A stretch of 64,000 nucleotides of DNA, from positions 114,058 to 178,057 of the forward strand of contig VWZX01009118.1 of the NCBI GenBank assembly GCA_013399015.1, written 5' to 3'. The stretch comes from Galbula dea. Its lineage: Eukaryota > Chordata > Aves > Piciformes > Galbulidae. The notes under the pieces were generated by a model that was given only the letters and a program-made list of their open reading frames with translations, did not search any database and was not told the origin of the DNA. Every line of letters starts with the position of its first letter. Within the stretch, counting starts at the first letter, position 1. The translations under genes and the position numbers were made by a program. Shown in pieces: positions 12,259-21,092 of this stretch.

Positions 12259-12483
12259 TGTATTGGGTCTGGCTGAGCTGTAGTTCATCCCCATAGTGAC
12301 CCTTGCAGTGCTGCGTTTTGCATTGGTGACTAGAAGGGTGCTGATAACACACCCGTGTTCTGGCTGCTGCTGGGCACAGCATTGGCACTGTGACATTCCT
12401 TCTCTGGTTGGGGGGCAGGACCCTGGGAGGGAAGTCGGGCAACCAGCTGACCCAAACTGACCAAAGGAATATTCCATAACATA

Positions 12484-12491
12484 TGACGTCA
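12484..12491 (+). promoter_or_regulatory. CRE-like palindrome TGACGTCA in LTR U3
   Basis: A perfect CREB/ATF consensus 8-mer about 8 bases upstream of the TATA box. The other two solo LTRs have decayed versions at the equivalent place (tatgat, tgtcat). Binding is inference. Confidence 0.6.
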
Positions 12492-12498
12492 GCTCAGA

Positions 12499-12505
12499 TA
12501 TAAAA
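12499..12505 (+). promoter_or_regulatory. LTR TATA box
   Basis: TATAAAA lies between the conserved U3 block and the AATAAA signal, as expected for an LTR promoter. Present-day activity is unknown. Confidence 0.65.
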
Positions 12506-12672
12506 GCTGAGGCACGGAGCAGGGGGGTGGGCATTCATCATCTAATGACTACCACCTGAAGAACCACTACGCGTACTGCAGCCCTGCTTCTCGGGAGTGG
12601 CTGACCATCGCTGCTCATGGGAAGTAGAGATTAAGTCTGCTTTGCTTTGCTTTTGCCGTACATAGTGCTTGC

Positions 12673-12678
12673 AATAAA
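12673..12678 (+). promoter_or_regulatory. LTR polyadenylation signal AATAAA
   Basis: The hexamer sits in gcaataaactgtctta, followed by U5-like sequence (aacccacgggtcattcc), the normal LTR arrangement. Confidence 0.65.
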
Positions 12679-12806
12679 CTGTCTTATCTCAACCCACGGG
12701 TCATTCCTTTTTCCACCTCACTCTCTCTCCCCTGTCCCTCTGGGAAGGGGAGTGATAGAGCGGCTGGGTGGGCACCTGGTGTCCAGCCAAGGCCAAACCC
12801 ACCACA

Positions 12807-12811
12807 TACAG
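12807..12811. repeat. Target-site duplication, right copy (tacag)
   Basis: Matches 12254-12258 exactly. Confidence 0.88.
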
Positions 12812-13045
12812 TAAAGGCATTTTTCAAGCACTCATGAGTATTTCTTATGATCTGCAAAAAGTTTCCTTCATGCCTATCTAGAGTCATTGTATCATAGAAT
12901 TGTCAGAGTTGGAAGGGACCTTAAAGATCATCTAGTTCCAACTGCCCTGCCTGGCAAAGACACTTCACCAGATTCAGTTGCCCAGAGCCCCATGCAGCCT
13001 GGCCTTAAAAGCTTCCAGGGATGGGGCTTCCACAACCTCTCTGGG

Positions 13046-13046
13046 N
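13046..13046. other. Single-N join (collapsed assembly gap)
   Basis: It separates the CR1 tail from the RT segment ending REVI on minus. Several hundred bases expected between them are absent. Confidence 0.75.
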
Positions 13047-14272
13047 GGCAGAGAATCACTTCCCTCGACCTGCTGTCCACACTCCTCTTGATGCAGCCTA
13101 GGATACGGTTGGCCTTCTAGGCTGCAAGCACACACTGGTGGCTTATGTCAAGCTTCTCATCCACCAGCACACTCAAGTCTCTTTCTGCAGGGCTGCTCTC
13201 AAGCCAGTCCCTGCCCAGCCTATATCAGTGCTTTGGATTGTCCTGACCCAGATGTAGGACCTTGCACTTGGTCTTGTTGAACTTATGAGGTTGGCATGGG
13301 CCCACCTCTCCAGCATGTCCAGGTCCTTCTGGCTGGCATCCCTCCCGTCCATCGTATCAACTATACCACACAGCTTGGTGTCGTTGGCAAACGTGCTGAG
13401 GGGGCACTTGATGCCACTGTCCATGTCACCGACAAAGGTGTTGAACATGCCTGGTCCCAGTACTGATTCATGAGGGACTGCACTTGTCACTGACCTCCAC
13501 CTGGACTTGGATCCATTGACAGCCACTCTTTGGGTGTGCCTGTTGAGCCAATTCTTTATCCACTGAGTGGTCCCTCCATTGAACCCATATTCCACCAGAT
13601 TGGAGACTAAGATGTCATGTGGGACGGTGTCAAAGGCTTTGCTCAGGTCCAGGTAAATGACATCAGTTGCTCTTCCCCTGTTTCATAGAATGCCACCAGA
13701 TTTGTCAGGCATGATTTACCCTTGGTGAAGCCATATTGATTATATTCAATCACCTATTCATTATCCTTCTGCCTCAGTAGTGTCCCCAGGAGGATATGCT
13801 CCATGATTTTACCAGGCACGCAGGTGAGACTGACTGGCCTATAGTTTGCTGGATCATCCTTCCTTCCCTTTTTAAAAATGGGGGTTATGTTTCCCCTTCT
13901 CCAGTCAGCGGAGACTTCACCAGATTGCCATGACTTTTGGAATACAACAGAGTTACCTACCAACCTTGTCTGCTAATTCTCTCAGTACCCATGGGTGTAT
14001 CCCATCGGGTCCCATGGACTTGAGAACCTCCAGGTTTTTCAGACGGCCACAAACCTGCTTTTCACTTACCACTGGCAGTTCTATCTTCCAGCCCCTGCCA
14101 TTATCTTCTTTGACTTCGGGGGTGTGGCAGGAGCCCTTGCCAGTAAAGACTGAAGTGAAGACACTGTTGAGAACTTTGGCCTTCTACATATTACCCTTCA
14201 CCAGTTCTCCCGTTTCTTTTCTGAAGGGGCTCACCCTTCCCTCAGTCTTCCTTTTCCCTTTAATATATCTGA
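13047..14272 (-). pseudogene. CR1 ORF2 reverse-transcriptase remnant
   Basis: Minus-strand pieces from right to left: SMGPDGIHPWVLRELADKVG, GEVSADWRRGNITPIFKKGRK and NYRPVSLTCVPGKIMEHIL. The middle part is frameshifted. Then come TQWIKNWLNRHTQRVAVNGS, VLGPGMFNTFVGDMDSG, STFANDTKLCG and DMLERWAHANL, ending with KANRILGCIKRSV. The catalytic-type FADD box is altered to FAND, so one catalytic aspartate is lost. Stops and frameshifts also separate the fragments. The gene is dead. Confidence 0.88.
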
Positions 14273-14898
14273 ATGAAGACAGCTCATGCTACAAATCCAA
14301 GTACAGCAGTGATGACAAACCCAGACTTTCACAGTGCTGCTAGGCACAAGTAATGAAAAGAATCCATCACACAACTGAAGAAAAGCTTCCAAGCCCGAGT
14401 GACCTGTGGCTCAGCTACCTGTCTCCAGAATCACTGAAAACAGCCACGCACACCCCTGTTGTGAGCTGGAAAAAATTAGTTATTTGTGGGAACTAATGAG
14501 ATGTTTTCCTGAGAGAATGAAATCAGCTAAATACACAAACAGCAAATTTTCTCAAGTATGTTTGTTATAATTAAGTATCAGTAGGATCTCGATGCAATGG
14601 GATAGCATGAGCAAACTCAGTGTTGGCCCTTGAGCTGTGGCTACCAGCCTTTCCACAATCACAAGAAGAAAGCTTTAAGGTCTGATGCAAGAAAATCATA
14701 ACGGAGGAGCATGTAGCGACAAAGTCCTACAGATCCAGTGAAAATTAAGTCCTATTTAAAGAATCTAGACCATATTCTCTAGATTGTATCTGCCTGACTT
14801 CAGATGTGTAGTACATATAAAGTTGTGATTTCGTGTATAAAGAAACTTGAAATTTCAGATTTGTGTCAAGTACCATTCATTATCAGTGGTCAGAATGA
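14273..14898. other. Unannotated sequence
   Basis: Nothing recognised between two minus-strand CR1 copies. Confidence 0.5.
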
Positions 14899-15397
14899 AT
14901 CATAGAATCATAGAATGGCTCAGGTTGGAAGGGACCTTAAAGATCATTTAGTTCCAACTCCCCTGCCATGGGCAGGGATGCCAATCATTAGACCAGGTCG
15001 CCCAGGGCCACATCCAGCCTGGCCTTGAACACTGCCAAGGATGAGGCATCCACAACCTCTCTAGTTAGTTTAGGTTAGGTTCCAGTGCCTAACCACCGTC
15101 CTGGTAAAGAAATTCCTCCTAATCTCTAACCTAAATTTCCCCTCTTGCAGCTTATAACCATTTCCCCTTGTCTTGTCACAGTTTGAGAACCTAAAAAGTC
15201 TCTCCCCTTCTATCCTATAATCCCCCTTTAGGTACTGGAAGGCAGCTATGAGATCCCCTTGAAGCCTTCTCTTTTTAAGGCCGAACAACCCCAACTGTTT
15301 CAGCCTTTCCTCGTAGGGGAGGTCCTCCAGTCCTTTAATCATCTTTGTGGCCCTCCTCTGGACTCGCTCCAACAGGTCCACATCTTTGCCCAGCTAA
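14899..15397 (-). mobile_element. CR1 LINE 3' end with ORF2 C-terminus
   Basis: It runs from the tail (atcatagaatcatagaatggctcaggttgg) to the ORF2 C-terminal segment. An open frame of 103 codons (15070-15381) reads MDLLERVQRRATKMIKGLED, then PYEERLKQLGLFGLKKRRLQ and RRNFFTRTVVRHWN, ending at a stop near the normal end of ORF2. This segment follows the RT catalytic core. The 5' break is near 15397. A duplicated ggttaggtt stretch at about 15068 marks a small local rearrangement. Confidence 0.9.
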
Positions 15398-15987
15398 AAG
15401 GACCACAGTCCTCAGTTCAGCCATTGTTTATATAAGAGTGTATACAAGGAGTGACCTCTCTTCCAAATGCTGGTGGTGTAATTCTGCAACACACTGATGT
15501 ACACCAATACACCTATCTCTGGAAGCTTTCCTAATTAAACTTACTGCCCTTGTATGTGTCAGTTTCCTGCTTATTCACATGGGTTGACACTGCTGTTTAT
15601 AGGTCTGTGAGGCAACCATGGAAAGGGTTTGTATTAAAAAACAACCCAGAATTTTTCTTAAGGCATGAGTCACCTCAGAGATTCAGTCTATGCTACCACT
15701 AAACAAACAGCTGCACTGGCATGATACAGTGATAGTGAATAGGACAGTGATAGGACAGGGGTAGTAAATAAAAGCTTAAGACTGAAATTTCTTTATCTTT
15801 GCTATTACAAGTAATGTATAATAGAAATACTCTTTAGTTAACATCTATTCAAGGTTAGTCTTTCTTACTTCACACCAAATATGAGATCAAACCCCAACAA
15901 AGAATGTGGTGGGTACCTTAAATTCACCTATCCTGAAGTCATTATGCTTGTTATCATACTGTATCAAATCTCCAATACTTGACAATG
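15398..15987. other. Unannotated sequence
   Basis: AT-rich, no recognised feature. Confidence 0.5.
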
Positions 15988-16540
15988 ACAAGGGCCTCTC
16001 CTGTTCAACATCTTTATTGATGACTTGGATGGGGGGATAGAGTGAACCCTTAGTAAGTTTGCAGATGACACTAAGCTGGGTGGGAGTGTCGATTGGCTTG
16101 AGGGTAGGCAGGCTCTGGAGAGGGACCTAGACAGGCTGGATTGATGGGCAGAGACCAATGGGATGAGTTTTAATAAGGGTAAATGTAGAGTCCTGCATTT
16201 TGGTCGTAACAACCCCCAGCAGTGCTACAGGCTTGGGGCGGAGTGGCTGGAGAGCTCCCCAGCAGAGAAGGACCTGGAGGTGCTGATTGACAGCCGGCTG
16301 AACATGAGCTANGATTAGATATTTGGAAGAATTTCTTTACTGAAAGAGTGGTGAGATATTGGAATAGGCTGCCCAGGGAGGTGGGGGAGTCACCATCCCT
16401 GGAGGTTTTTAAGAAGAGGATAGATGTGTTTCTTCAGGGGATGATTTAGGGATAAGAGTAGTGTAGGGCTATTGGTTGGACTAGATGATCTTGAGGGTCC
16501 TTTCCAACCGCAGTGATTCTGTGATTCTATGATTCTGTGA
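15988..16540 (+). mobile_element. CR1 LINE with RT FADD box, N-joined to its tail
   Basis: The first part reads GPLLFNIFIDDLDGG, then LSKFADDTKLGGSVDWLEG, NKGKCRVLHFGRNN and SSPAEKDLEVLIDSRLNMS, with a few stops. It is therefore the second half of the CR1 reverse transcriptase with an intact FADD box. After the N at 16312 the sequence is the 3' part: fatally shortened ORF2, UTR and a tail of three attctgtga-like units. The tail after the N is nearly identical to that at 110-290. Confidence 0.9.
16312..16312. other. Single-N join (collapsed assembly gap)
   Basis: Splits the CR1 between LNMS and the 3' segment. Expected ORF2 sequence is missing. Confidence 0.75.
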
Positions 16541-18012
16541 CAATGAACCAACTCAGCTCCATCTCTTGCATCCACAAGAAACTATAGTTTTCATCTGAAA
16601 GGGGACAGACAGCCCTTCCACATGAGGTTGATGCCTTCACTCCAGAATAATTCATTCCTCCCCTAATCCCAGTTTCTGGCATTAGTTGGTAACTCAGTTC
16701 AAGGTGCTGCTACTCAGCTGACTCTGTACTGCAGGAACAGGAAAATGGAGGAGAAAAGCTGCTTTTTTCCTCTTTCTGGATCATTCTTGAGTTCTGATCT
16801 GAATATGCTCATTAATTTTTACTGAAGACAGGAAACAGCAATTAGATGTTCACCACTCCTTTGCTTCCAAGATCTGTTCAGCAGAGACAGTGAATGGTGT
16901 ATTTTGTTGCACATTGACCTGCCTGGTTGTGTACTGTGTGTTTCAAGACTTTGGTGCGGGAGCACTCAGGGTTGGATTTTGGGATACTGAGGAATGGAAC
17001 TCAAACCTGAGATCTGAAGCAGAATGAACAGATGCTAACAGATGTAGAGAAATGGGATGATTCTGTGGCAGGGCCGCAGCTTAAAACAGAAGGTTCATTG
17101 CTTTTTGATAGATTCGGCTTTGAAGGAGGAAAACAAAAATCATTACAAGTTTGTCCCATTAAAGAAAACACACTTTCCAGAATGGATAAACAGGGCAATA
17201 GCAGATGATAGAAAATACAGGCTCAAGACCATCTGTTCATTGATTCCAATCAAGAATTTGAAAGGATGTCTTCATTGCTACAATGAGTGCTGCAACTAAC
17301 TGAGCTCTTGGCTTTGCTGAAATTGCTGTCTCCATCTTTTTGTTAGTAATTCCATCTTCTTCTGATGATGCCTTAATTTATGTATATGATTTGAATGTGA
17401 AACACCCTGGAATGCCTTGTCCCTGTCTCTTTGGGCACAATCCAGGTACATTTCTCCCTTAAAAAATCACTTTCAACAATGCTGTATTTCCCTGACACAA
17501 TCTTTTTGTACTATCCCCTCACTCCATAACAATAAGAAAAATGAAGGCACTCCTCACTATGCATTAGAAATCTTTTCCCAGAATAAGATTTCCAGAAACC
17601 TCTCCTGGAGAGCCTCTTAGCTTCCACACTCCAAGACTTGGATTGCCCTGCTTCTATAAGGCATAAAACCTCCCAGCCTGTCCATTTCTATGTGCCAGGC
17701 TTTCTGGACCACTTTCTTTTGTACCAATTCCTAAATCCCACTTGAATGCAATTTAAAAAAAAGCCCACATCTTTTCCTTTCTTCTCTGTTCCTACCAAAG
17801 GTTCATAACAGTGCTTGTCCTAGTTCCACAATACTGCATGAATTTAATGCATCTTCAGGCTCCATCACTAGCTTCCCTCAGTTCTAGCAACCTTATATAG
17901 GAATCTAGCTCTTCTTGACTTTTACAGAGCCAATCACACTTCATCTTCTACAATAGAGCATTAAACAACCTTGCCTTCCTAAATAACTCTAATAACCTTC
18001 CCTCCTTCTTTG
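16541..18012. other. Unannotated sequence
   Basis: No recognised repeat or gene. A plus-strand frame of about 65 codons around 17010-17205 (EKWDDSVAGPQLKTEG, then LLFDRFGFEGGKQK) looks protein-like to the eye, but I cannot match it to a family. Confidence 0.4.
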
Positions 18013-18460
18013 ACAGAATCACAGAATGTTAGGAGCTGGAAGGGACCTTGAAAGATCATCTAGTCCAACCCCCCTGCCACAGCAGGATTCCCTAGACCAG
18101 GACACACAGAAGCTCATCCAGACGGGTTTTGAATATCTCCATAGAAGGAGACTCCACAACCTCTCTGGGCAGTCTGTTCCAGTGCTCTGGCACCCTCACT
18201 GAAAATTTTTTTTCTTTTATTCACGTGAAACCTCCTGTGCTTCAGTTTACAACCATTGCACCTTGTCTTGTCACTGGGCTCCACTGAAAAGAGCCTGACC
18301 TTATTCCCCTGACACCCACTCTACACATATTTATAAGCATAGATGAGGTGACCCCTTAGTCTCCTCTTCTCCAAGCTCAAGAGACCCACCTCCCTCAGTC
18401 TTTCCTCACAAGGAAGATGTTCCACCCTCTTAATCATCTTCATGGCTCTGCACTGGTGGA
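18013..18460 (-). mobile_element. CR1 LINE 3' end (CR1-J-like)
   Basis: The tail at the left (acagaatcacagaatgttaggagctgg) passes through the 3' UTR into the end of ORF2. The decayed frame corresponds to PYEERL...LSLEKRRLRG-like sequence, and it breaks at catggctctgcactgg. Same subfamily as the 7047 element. Truncated at 18460. Confidence 0.9.
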
Positions 18461-19639
18461 TCATATATCCACCTGGTGATATCCTCGTAAGAGGCTATCA
18501 GGTTGGTCAAACATTCAATATCAATGCTTTCTCTTCTGCAGTAAACTGGAAGCTCCTCTCCTTTCACTGTTGTCTAGTAAACACGTGGTATAATGTTATC
18601 CACCTCACTAAAAAAATACTGATTAGTTGACACACCAAGGAGTTAGTCTTATGTAACTGGTTTCATCTGTCCTGTTTCTCTGAGAGCGGCCCACTGATAA
18701 CCACTTGTAAATGGTTTTCCAAGGACCAGTGCATCCATCACAGTAGCTTCAGCCAGACTAAGTCTCTAGCTAATTTATGAAAATTTCATGAAATTGTTTG
18801 GAAAGCCTGATCACAGTGCAGGTGTACAACATCATTGCTGCTCTTCTTGGGCATCACAAATCCTGAAGAATTGCTGGCCTTCTTTAGAAGGAAACTGGAG
18901 AGCTTTCTGAGAAGATTATTTCTTTTTGGCAGGAACCTAAGTTTCTGTTACTTATGTGTTCTCTCACATATTCATTTCAGGGTCTTCTAGCAGTTCATAA
19001 TGAAGTGATCCACACACAGAGCGTACAAGTGTATCAGTTTTAATTGCCTAAGAGTGGATAATTTGCATAATGATGATAAACGCCATTCTTCAGTCTCCTG
19101 CCTCTAAATCATATCTGCTAAATTTAAATTATCTTTGTAATAATTTTTTTCCTTTTTGCTACTAAGGAGAACCAGCTGTTAAAAATCTCCACACAACAAA
19201 AGTGCAGAGGTACAAATTGTGAACAGACTACAGAAATGTCTGACTGAATGTTTTATTGCCTCAAAAAAAAGATTTTGTCTGCCTTTTCCTCTGTCCTCTT
19301 TTAGATTCTGCAAAGGGCCAGGACAATTTCATACCTGTTAAGACAGGACAAGTGTCACACATGCCCTCTCCTGCTGCAGGTCCTGCCCTTCATGCTCACA
19401 TGAGCCATCTGCTCCAGAAGCTCCCCCATTTTCTAGTCATGTGTCTGGCTTATCCACCCAACGGGGTCAGGCCTCCCTAAACTACATCACTGCGCCCATG
19501 TGACGCCACTGTTTTGACACAGGTGTAACTGATGTGATATCACCACTTACTGTGATTGGCTGGCAGGTGAGGCCATGCCTTGGTCAACTCAGAAGTACAG
19601 AAACAGCAGAAAGTCCTCCCTCTGCCCAAACACAGGGCT
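18461..19639. other. Unannotated sequence left of the Maverick-like genes
   Basis: A GC-richer part at 19300-19640 lies just downstream (minus strand) of the virion-protein remnant, where a major capsid gene would be expected. I could not see convincing capsid motifs, so decay or deletion is likely. Confidence 0.35.
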
Positions 19640-20020
19640 GCCATACTGTCACAGCTGTCATTTTGTTAATGGTAAAACCCTGTGTTCTCAGTGCAAGGTT
19701 TGTTATTCTTTTACTTCTTGTTGCGGCTAGTCTGGCACTACCCATCCTTTTCTTTTTAAGGGTTTGAGAAAGGCTGTCCCTTCAGGGCTGTGATGTGTCT
19801 CTCAACAACCTGAGATCTCCTGCTTTGCCATTGTCTGCAGCTTGGCTGCAACGGCCTGGGAGACACCTCTGACCACATCTTGAGCCATGTTTTCAGCCAT
19901 GCTTTTAATGTGTGGCTTAATAATTTCCAAACTCCTTTGGAAAAATTATACAGCTTTTGAAAAGACACTATAGAATATACCTTCTACTCCACCTGGGCTC
20001 TTAAATTCATGTACAAGGAA
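19640..20020 (-). pseudogene. Maverick-like minor virion/core protein remnant
   Basis: Seen on minus: a glycine-containing start SPGGVEGIF, a hydrophobic stretch with one stop, then an amphipathic run SLEIIKPHIKSMAENMAQDV and VRGVSQAVAAKLQTMAKQE, ending at a stop at 19802-19804. In another frame just downstream comes a very basic tail, LKKKRMGSARLAATRSKRI. A Gly-rich N-terminus, a P-x-I/L-K-S helix and an A-x-D-V-x-x-G motif followed by a basic tail suit the small capsid-associated protein next to the penton-like gene in Mavericks. Role by family: a minor structural, possibly membrane- or DNA-contacting, virion protein. At least one stop and one frameshift. It lies about 90 bases downstream of the penton-like remnant. 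Confidence 0.6.
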
Positions 20021-20107
20021 GGGTTCCTTTAAATTCTTTTACTCCTCCCTTCACTATTTATTCTTTACTACATGATGGTGTACTTTCTTAAACACCAGAA
20101 ACTTCCA

Positions 20108-20786
20108 GGGTGGTAGATGCAACTTCATAACCTTCCTTCCACTGTGAAATAAGATGTACCTGTTTTCATTTGTTTTTGGCCTTTTTTTTTCAGTGCTGCC
20201 TGTATTGATATGAGGTTTGTTCACGGGCATATAATGCATCTTGTACAGTGTCACTGTAACGGTTCCATTTCTATTATCATTTGCCAGGTAATGGGACCAA
20301 TAAATCTTGAACTACTTGGTGCTCAAGAAGGTTTTCTGCAGAGGTAGATCAAGGTAAATCTTCCAGGCGTAACAGCCGTCACTGGCAACCCCAAGAGAAG
20401 CTTCCAAAAAAATTGCTAGCTTCTCAGCTGTACAAAAAGTACAAGAACTTTCATCTATGTTTAAGTAACAGTTAAAGCTCTATTGTTGAAACTAGTAAGT
20501 GTTTATGCATTCCAGATATATGCATATGGACAGATAATGGACTTGCCACAAAGAATAAAGCCATGTCTTACTCAGCAGCACCATTAATATTATTCCAGCT
20601 GTCTGTGTATTGTATTTCTGCAAAGGCCACCTCCCATGGGCCTGACAGCTCCCAGGGGCTTTGAATAGCTGCTTGGTTAAGTGCAAACTGGTGTTTTGTG
20701 GGGAAATTCTGGTTTGAGCATTGTTGGGGAGGATGATGTGAAAAACGCAGTTTACCATCCTTCTTTTTTACCCACTCTGGTTCCAA
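20108..20786 (-). pseudogene. Maverick-like penton/minor capsid protein remnant
   Basis: Seen on minus: an N-terminal FHIILPNNAQT (about 20745-20710); after a frameshift, NFPTKHQFALNQ and the signature ELSGPWEVAFAEIQYTDSW (about 20660-20600). Further on comes NLLEHQVVQDLLVPLPGK (20280-20333). Near the C-terminus are LYKMHYMPVNKPHINT (about 20254-20200) and NRYILFHSGRKVMKLHL. The order LP-N ... G-x-WEVA-AEIQ-SW ... (L)xE-QVV-D-L-PL ... Y-PV ... F-x-GRxVxxLHL matches a single-jelly-roll minor capsid family found beside capsid genes in Maverick/Polinton elements. Remaining length is about 220 codons, near the family's usual size as I know it, broken by frameshifts and stops. Confidence 0.72.
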
Positions 20787-20834
20787 CTACTAAGCATCAT
20801 GGACTTGAGAAGCTTTTATCCAGCTGTTAAATTT

Positions 20835-21092
20835 CTAGAGCCAGCAACACCACTTTAAAGCTAGCTGTTTATTCCTCCTTTGCCTTTTTACTGCTAGAAA
20901 GTTTTCTATTTTGCAGATTCTGTCCTCAACAGTGTTCAGTTGTTCATGTTCATTGGAATAAAACATCCCCTGGATAGCCTGGTGACTCTAGTCTATGAAG
21001 TAGTATATGGGTATCTGAGCATTTTTCACAGTTTCAGCTGCTGCCCGTAAACATATAACCATAACCATTTCCAAATCTTTCTTTTGTTCTAG
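20835..21092 (-). pseudogene. Unassigned coding remnant upstream of the penton-like gene
   Basis: An 86-codon minus-strand frame with one internal stop (20988-20990). It reads LEQKKDLEMVMVICLRAAAE, then KNAQIPIYYFID and GMFYSNEHEQLNTVEDRICK. The Asn-Glu-x-Glu-x-Leu followed by a heptad-like stretch suggests a short coiled coil. I do not recognise the family for certain. It lies about 50 bases upstream of the penton-like remnant on the same strand, so it may be another gene of the same element, but a chance frame is possible. Confidence 0.4.

Larger units (their letters stand above)
12259..12806 (+). mobile_element. Solo LTR of an avian endogenous retrovirus (548 bp)
   Basis: The element starts TGTATTGGG and ends CCACCACA, so it has the TG...CA ends of an LTR. 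It is flanked by a perfect 5-bp duplication, tacag (12254-12258 and 12807-12811). Internal order fits U3-R-U5: a GACCAAA..ATATTCCATA block, TGACGTCA, TATAAAA, then AATAAA at 12673. No viral genes flank it, so it is a solo LTR left by recombination between two LTRs. A 5-bp duplication suits ERVL- or some ERV1-type elements; the class cannot be fixed without internal sequence. Confidence 0.9.
12891..14272 (-). mobile_element. CR1 LINE, RT and 3' UTR, N-joined
   Basis: The 3' tail lies at the left (atcatagaattgtcagagttggaagggacc) and reaches cacaacctctctggg. After the single N at 13046 the sequence is already inside the reverse transcriptase, so the end of ORF2 and part of the 3' UTR are missing. 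The coding remnant runs to about 14270, where the match fades. Its subfamily differs from the CR1-J-like copies: the tail is ccttaaagatcatctagttccaac. Confidence 0.9.
19640..21092 (-). mobile_element. Fossil Maverick/Polinton (adintovirus-like) structural-gene block
   Basis: Three degraded minus-strand coding remnants lie head to tail with short gaps and no intervening CR1: an unassigned frame (20835-21092), a penton-like protein (20108-20786) and a minor virion protein with a basic tail (19640-20020). The motifs, their order within the second gene, and the neighbourhood fit the virion module of Maverick/Polinton elements. No polymerase, integrase, ATPase, protease, terminal repeat or clear major capsid gene was recognised in the window. 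Borders are therefore unknown. Stops and frameshifts show an old, inactive insertion. Confidence 0.65.

Noticed and set aside
17010..17205. Protein-like frame LLFDRFGFEGGKQK
   Set aside because: It resembles an exon by eye but matches no family I can name and has no clear splice sites.
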